A stretch of 64,000 nucleotides of DNA from Deinococcus aquaticus. Its GTDB lineage: Bacteria; Deinococcota; Deinococci; Deinococcales; Deinococcaceae. Shown here in pieces: positions 61,625 to 64,000 of this stretch. The position numbers were made by a program, and so were the translations under genes. Each line of letters opens with the position of its first letter. The first letter of the stretch is position 1. The notes below the pieces were generated by a model. The model saw only the letters and a list, made by a program, of their open reading frames with translations. It had not been told where the DNA came from and did not search any database. The stretch is taken from positions 62,001-126,000 of the forward strand of contig NZ_CP115167.1 of assembly GCF_028622095.1 (NCBI RefSeq). Direction: 5' to 3'.

Positions 61625-61728
61625 GGGGCTCCTGTCCCTCGCCGGTGAGATACAGTGACCCCACCGACGAGTCAATACAAATAGGGCTTCAACGGTTTCA
61701 GCCGCAGGGTGGTCCAGACCCGTGCGGC

Positions 61729-61896
61729 TTACTTTTCGCGGCGGACCCCCTTGAAGGGTTTCCCGTCTACTTTCACGTCCTTGAATTGGCCGGTCGCGGT
61801 ATCGCGCTTGGTCCAGTTACCCGTAGTGGGATTCTGGCTCTGGCTGCGGCCGCGAATGGAACCGTTCCGGTGATTGTTACCGGTGTTCTTCGCCAT
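61729..61896 (-). CDS. conserved small basic protein (55 aa)
   Basis: AGGAGG 8 nt before the ATG. Lys/Arg/Asn-rich with GNNHRNGSIRGRSQSQNP, TGNWTKRDTATGQF and DGKPFKGVRREK, a widespread conserved small protein of unknown role. First gene of a unit with the KTSC and 309-aa genes. Confidence 0.8.
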   Translation of the reverse strand: MAKNTGNNHRNGSIRGRSQSQNPTTGNWTKRDTATGQFKDVKVDGKPFKGVRREK

Positions 61897-61960
61897 GTTG
61901 TTCACCTCCTTCTAGTGATCTAGCATATGCCGGCGAACACGTTCTGCCACCAGCAAAACG

Positions 61961-61990
61961 AGTATACATTGTGAGTTTGAAATAATGCAA
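61961..61990 (-). promoter_or_regulatory. sigma70-type promoter
   Basis: TTGCAT (61985-61990), 18 nt, TATACT (61961-61966), about 65 nt leader to the 55-aa gene. Confidence 0.55.
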
Positions 61991-62251
61991 CTCATATTCG
62001 CCATGATGTACCTCTATGGTGAACGATGTACTACTTCTTGTACCTACCCCACGTGAAGACGCATAACAGACGCATATGAGCTCGGAAGGTTCAGAACAGG
62101 CGAAGCTACGCCTGACTGCTGATTGCCCAAACCGTGTTGGAGTGCAACTCTGCGGCCAGGAAGGTAAAAGATGTTAGTCCATGTGTGCTGTGGTCTCGCT
62201 CCCCTTGTCCCCAGGCTGCACCTCTGGCAATCCGTGACCTGCCACAGCTGC
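61991..62251. other. intergenic, AT-richer
   Basis: No gene supported between the rep stop and the 55-aa gene promoter. Confidence 0.4.
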
Positions 62252-63547
62252 TTACGCAGATTTCACGTGGTACACGTTGTCCATCCAGCCGCATTCACGG
62301 AGCTGATGCGTGAGCCACGCGCCTGGCCGCGAGAGGCCGAGCTCCGCTTTGGAGATCAGGGTGCGCTGCAAGGCCGCGGCGAGTTGCGCGTAGGCTGGGC
62401 ATCCGCGGAATTCCGCTTCGGTGGCGCGCCACAGCACGCGGTAGTAGTGCTGCTCCCATCCTTCGTCGTCGAGGAGTTGCACCAGGCGGGCCGCACCTTC
62501 CTGCACTGCTTCGCGGCGGTGATGCGGGTGGGTACTGGCGACGCGGCTGAGGCTCCACAGAAGCTCCTGCGGGGTCTGGGCATCCTTGAAGATAGAAGTG
62601 CGGGAATCTACAGTACCCAGGGATTTCTGGTTGTTTTCTGGTAGCGACCACTGTAGTAGGGGGGTGATATTAAACTCATCCCCTGTCAGGAGGAATGACT
62701 CCCGCACTTCGCTCTTCGCCTCTTGCAGGCGCTGCCAGGCGGTGCGGCCCTTTTTGCGGTCGGTGGTCAGGTCGCGCGGGCAGGGCGGCAGTTCATGGCT
62801 GATGACCCTGGCGGTGATGCCTGGGGCGGGGCGGAGCAGGACGGCCACCCACGTGCCGGCGCAGGCCTGCGTGGTGACCTTCTGACCCTCCGCGTTGAGG
62901 AAGGTCGTCGGAACCCACGTGCCGCCCCGGTACTGGCGCTTACCGCCCGTCTGGGTGGGAAGGGCACCGGAGGTCTTGTGGATGAGCCCGAGGTCCTGCA
63001 GGCGCCGGGTGGCGCGTTCGCACTGGTCACTGGAGAGGCCGGTTACGACGGGGAGCAGGTCCAGCACCGTGAAGAAGGTGTAGGTGGTCGTGTGTGCGTG
63101 TTGCTGCGCCCTGACCTGAATGAGCGCGTATGCGGCCTGTGCCAGGGCGCGGTACACCATCAATGCGTTGTGCCGGGCGTCACGGCGTTTGACCTGCGCC
63201 TCGATGATCGGCCGGGCACGCTCCACGGCCTCGACGGCCCAGGCGGCCGGCGTGCCGGGGCGAGGGTGCCGGATCCGGTCCATGGCGGCTTCCAGCGAGG
63301 CCGGGATGATCTGTTCGCGCGAGCCAGGCAGAGGAGGCGCCGGTCGTGCTGGCCGGGCAGGCGTCGGGAGCAATGGAGGCTGCTCCGTGCTGCGTAGGGC
63401 GCGGCGGAAGGCCTTCTGCCCCTGTTCCTCGAGGGTGTGGGCATTCAGGCGCTTCTGGATGAGTTGCTGCTGGGCGCGCTGCCTGAGCTCCTGCTCGGTT
63501 GTGGTGAACGGCCGCGTGGTGGATGGGGTCGTCGTGTGGGCAATCAT
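62252..63547 (-). CDS. putative plasmid replication initiator (431 aa)
   Basis: ATG 63547. Basic Gln/Arg/Pro-rich N-terminal 100 residues, then a winged-helix region (TFFTVLDLLPVVTGLSSDQCERATRRLQDLGLIHKTSGALP, about 180-225) and further helices. Called initiator because it is transcribed away from an iteron array 320 bp upstream and has a DNA-binding fold; no RepA/Pi family signature recognised. Confidence 0.6.
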   Translation of the reverse strand: MIAHTTTPSTTRPFTTTEQELRQRAQQQLIQKRLNAHTLEEQGQKAFRRALRSTEQPPLLPTPARPARPAPPLPGSREQIIPASLEAAMDRIRHPRPGTPAAWAVEAVERARPIIEAQVKRRDARHNALMVYRALAQAAYALIQVRAQQHAHTTTYTFFTVLDLLPVVTGLSSDQCERATRRLQDLGLIHKTSGALPTQTGGKRQYRGGTWVPTTFLNAEGQKVTTQACAGTWVAVLLRPAPGITARVISHELPPCPRDLTTDRKKGRTAWQRLQEAKSEVRESFLLTGDEFNITPLLQWSLPENNQKSLGTVDSRTSIFKDAQTPQELLWSLSRVASTHPHHRREAVQEGAARLVQLLDDEGWEQHYYRVLWRATEAEFRGCPAYAQLAAALQRTLISKAELGLSRPGAWLTHQLRECGWMDNVYHVKSA

Positions 63548-63867
63548 GGGACTCCAACAGACAAAACAGGGATGACGGTCACCGCTCGCCAAGACATGGC
63601 GGAAGGCAGCGACGGGCTGAGGTGAACGCTGAACGGCTCAGATGACCTGTGAACGCACGTGGGGTTGAGTTGTGAAACAGTACCTCCGTGAATAACGCGC
63701 TCAGCAGGACAGGGGTAACAGGGACGCGGGTATTGAAAGCACTGTAACGCCGCGTTTCAGGCACCTCAGAACCGGTTGGGAACGACAGAGAACGTCCGGC
63801 TCTCAAGGGAACTGGGAAGGCATTCCGCGTCCTGGACGCGGAAATACTCTGTTCTAAATGGCAGGCC
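63548..63867. other. rep upstream region
   Basis: 320 nt without a supported gene between rep and the iterons; presumably rep promoter and part of oriV. Confidence 0.4.
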
Positions 63868-63869
63868 TT

Positions 63870-63984
63870 CGGCAGTCAGGTGTCGGAATAACGACCGTGG
63901 TTCGGCAGTCAGGTGTCGGTGGAAACGTCAAGCCACGGCAGTCAGGTGTCGCTTTTACGCCTGCTCTTCGGCAGTCAGGTGTCG
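63870..63984 (+). repeat. iteron array (probable oriV)
   Basis: Four copies of CGGCAGTCAGGTGTCG at 63870, 63903, 63936 and 63969: exact 33-bp period (three helical turns), spacers not conserved. Array reaches the window edge and may continue. Confidence 0.85.
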
Positions 63985-64000
63985 GAAAAACGCCTGCGGG

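Noticed and set aside
61645..61923. 92-aa plus-strand frame
   Set aside because: Antisense to the conserved 55-aa basic protein, which has a strong RBS.
63870..63984. CRISPR array
   Set aside because: Four 16-bp repeats with 17-bp spacers are too short; no cas genes; position beside rep fits iterons.
1..64000. tRNA or rRNA genes
   Set aside because: No cloverleaf or rRNA-like sequence noticed on either strand by eye; a covariance-model scan would settle it.

Overview
The window looks like part of a GC-rich Deinococcus plasmid or megaplasmid. Evidence: many genes whose start codon sits 6-7 nt after a TANNNT-type -10 (leaderless transcripts, common in deinococci), a HU protein with a Ser/Ala/Pro/Lys-rich N-terminal extension, small dispersed inverted-repeat elements, a parA-type partition pair at 15-16 kb, and an iteron array beside a putative replication initiator at the right edge. 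The species call is inference from style, not a search.

Layout. 0-7.3 kb: a MmeI-like restriction-modification methyltransferase cut by the left edge, a solo HicB-like regulator, and an AAA ATPase plus subtilisin pair (IetAS anti-phage type). 7.5-9.8 kb: small membrane/secreted proteins and HU. 9.8-20.6 kb: about 18 mostly unrecognised small genes plus the partition locus; ten transcription units here start from one shared promoter design (two CACAC half-sites 11 bp apart, GCAT, CATCAT -10). 20.7-32.1 kb: one 23-gene minus-strand operon of overlapping small genes around a large ParB-domain protein. 32.15-37.3 kb: a Tn3-family transposon whose ends carry outward promoters; it abuts the RBS of the 23-gene operon on the left and truncates an ABC permease on the right. 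37.3-48.5 kb: an envelope island (ABC ATPases, DedA, COG4705 membrane protein, UppP, secreted subtilase, PAP2, OmpR-type response regulator, histidine kinase, PIG-L). Six promoters here share a direct-repeat box at fixed distance from the -10, probably the response regulator's own operator. 48.6-53.6 kb: R-subunit fragment, PIN/HTH toxin-antitoxin with a nonsense-split toxin, tyrosine recombinase, a 140-bp MITE-like repeat (second copy at 43.1 kb), and a PIN-TM-wHTH protein. 53.8-55.7 kb: a dead IS with a smaller element nested in it and an IS3-like scrap. 56.0-60.0 kb: a Gabija system (GajA/GajB) behind an AT-rich leader. 60-64 kb: small conserved genes, the putative replication initiator, and four iterons with exact 33-bp period.

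How it fits together: the plasmid backbone (Rep/iterons, ParA with an RHH partner) carries a defence set (MmeI-like, IetAS, Gabija, toxin-antitoxin), an envelope/undecaprenyl-phosphate regulon that appears self-contained with its own two-component system, and a large set of unknown genes tied together by a common promoter. The two promoter families are the most interesting and best-supported novel observations.
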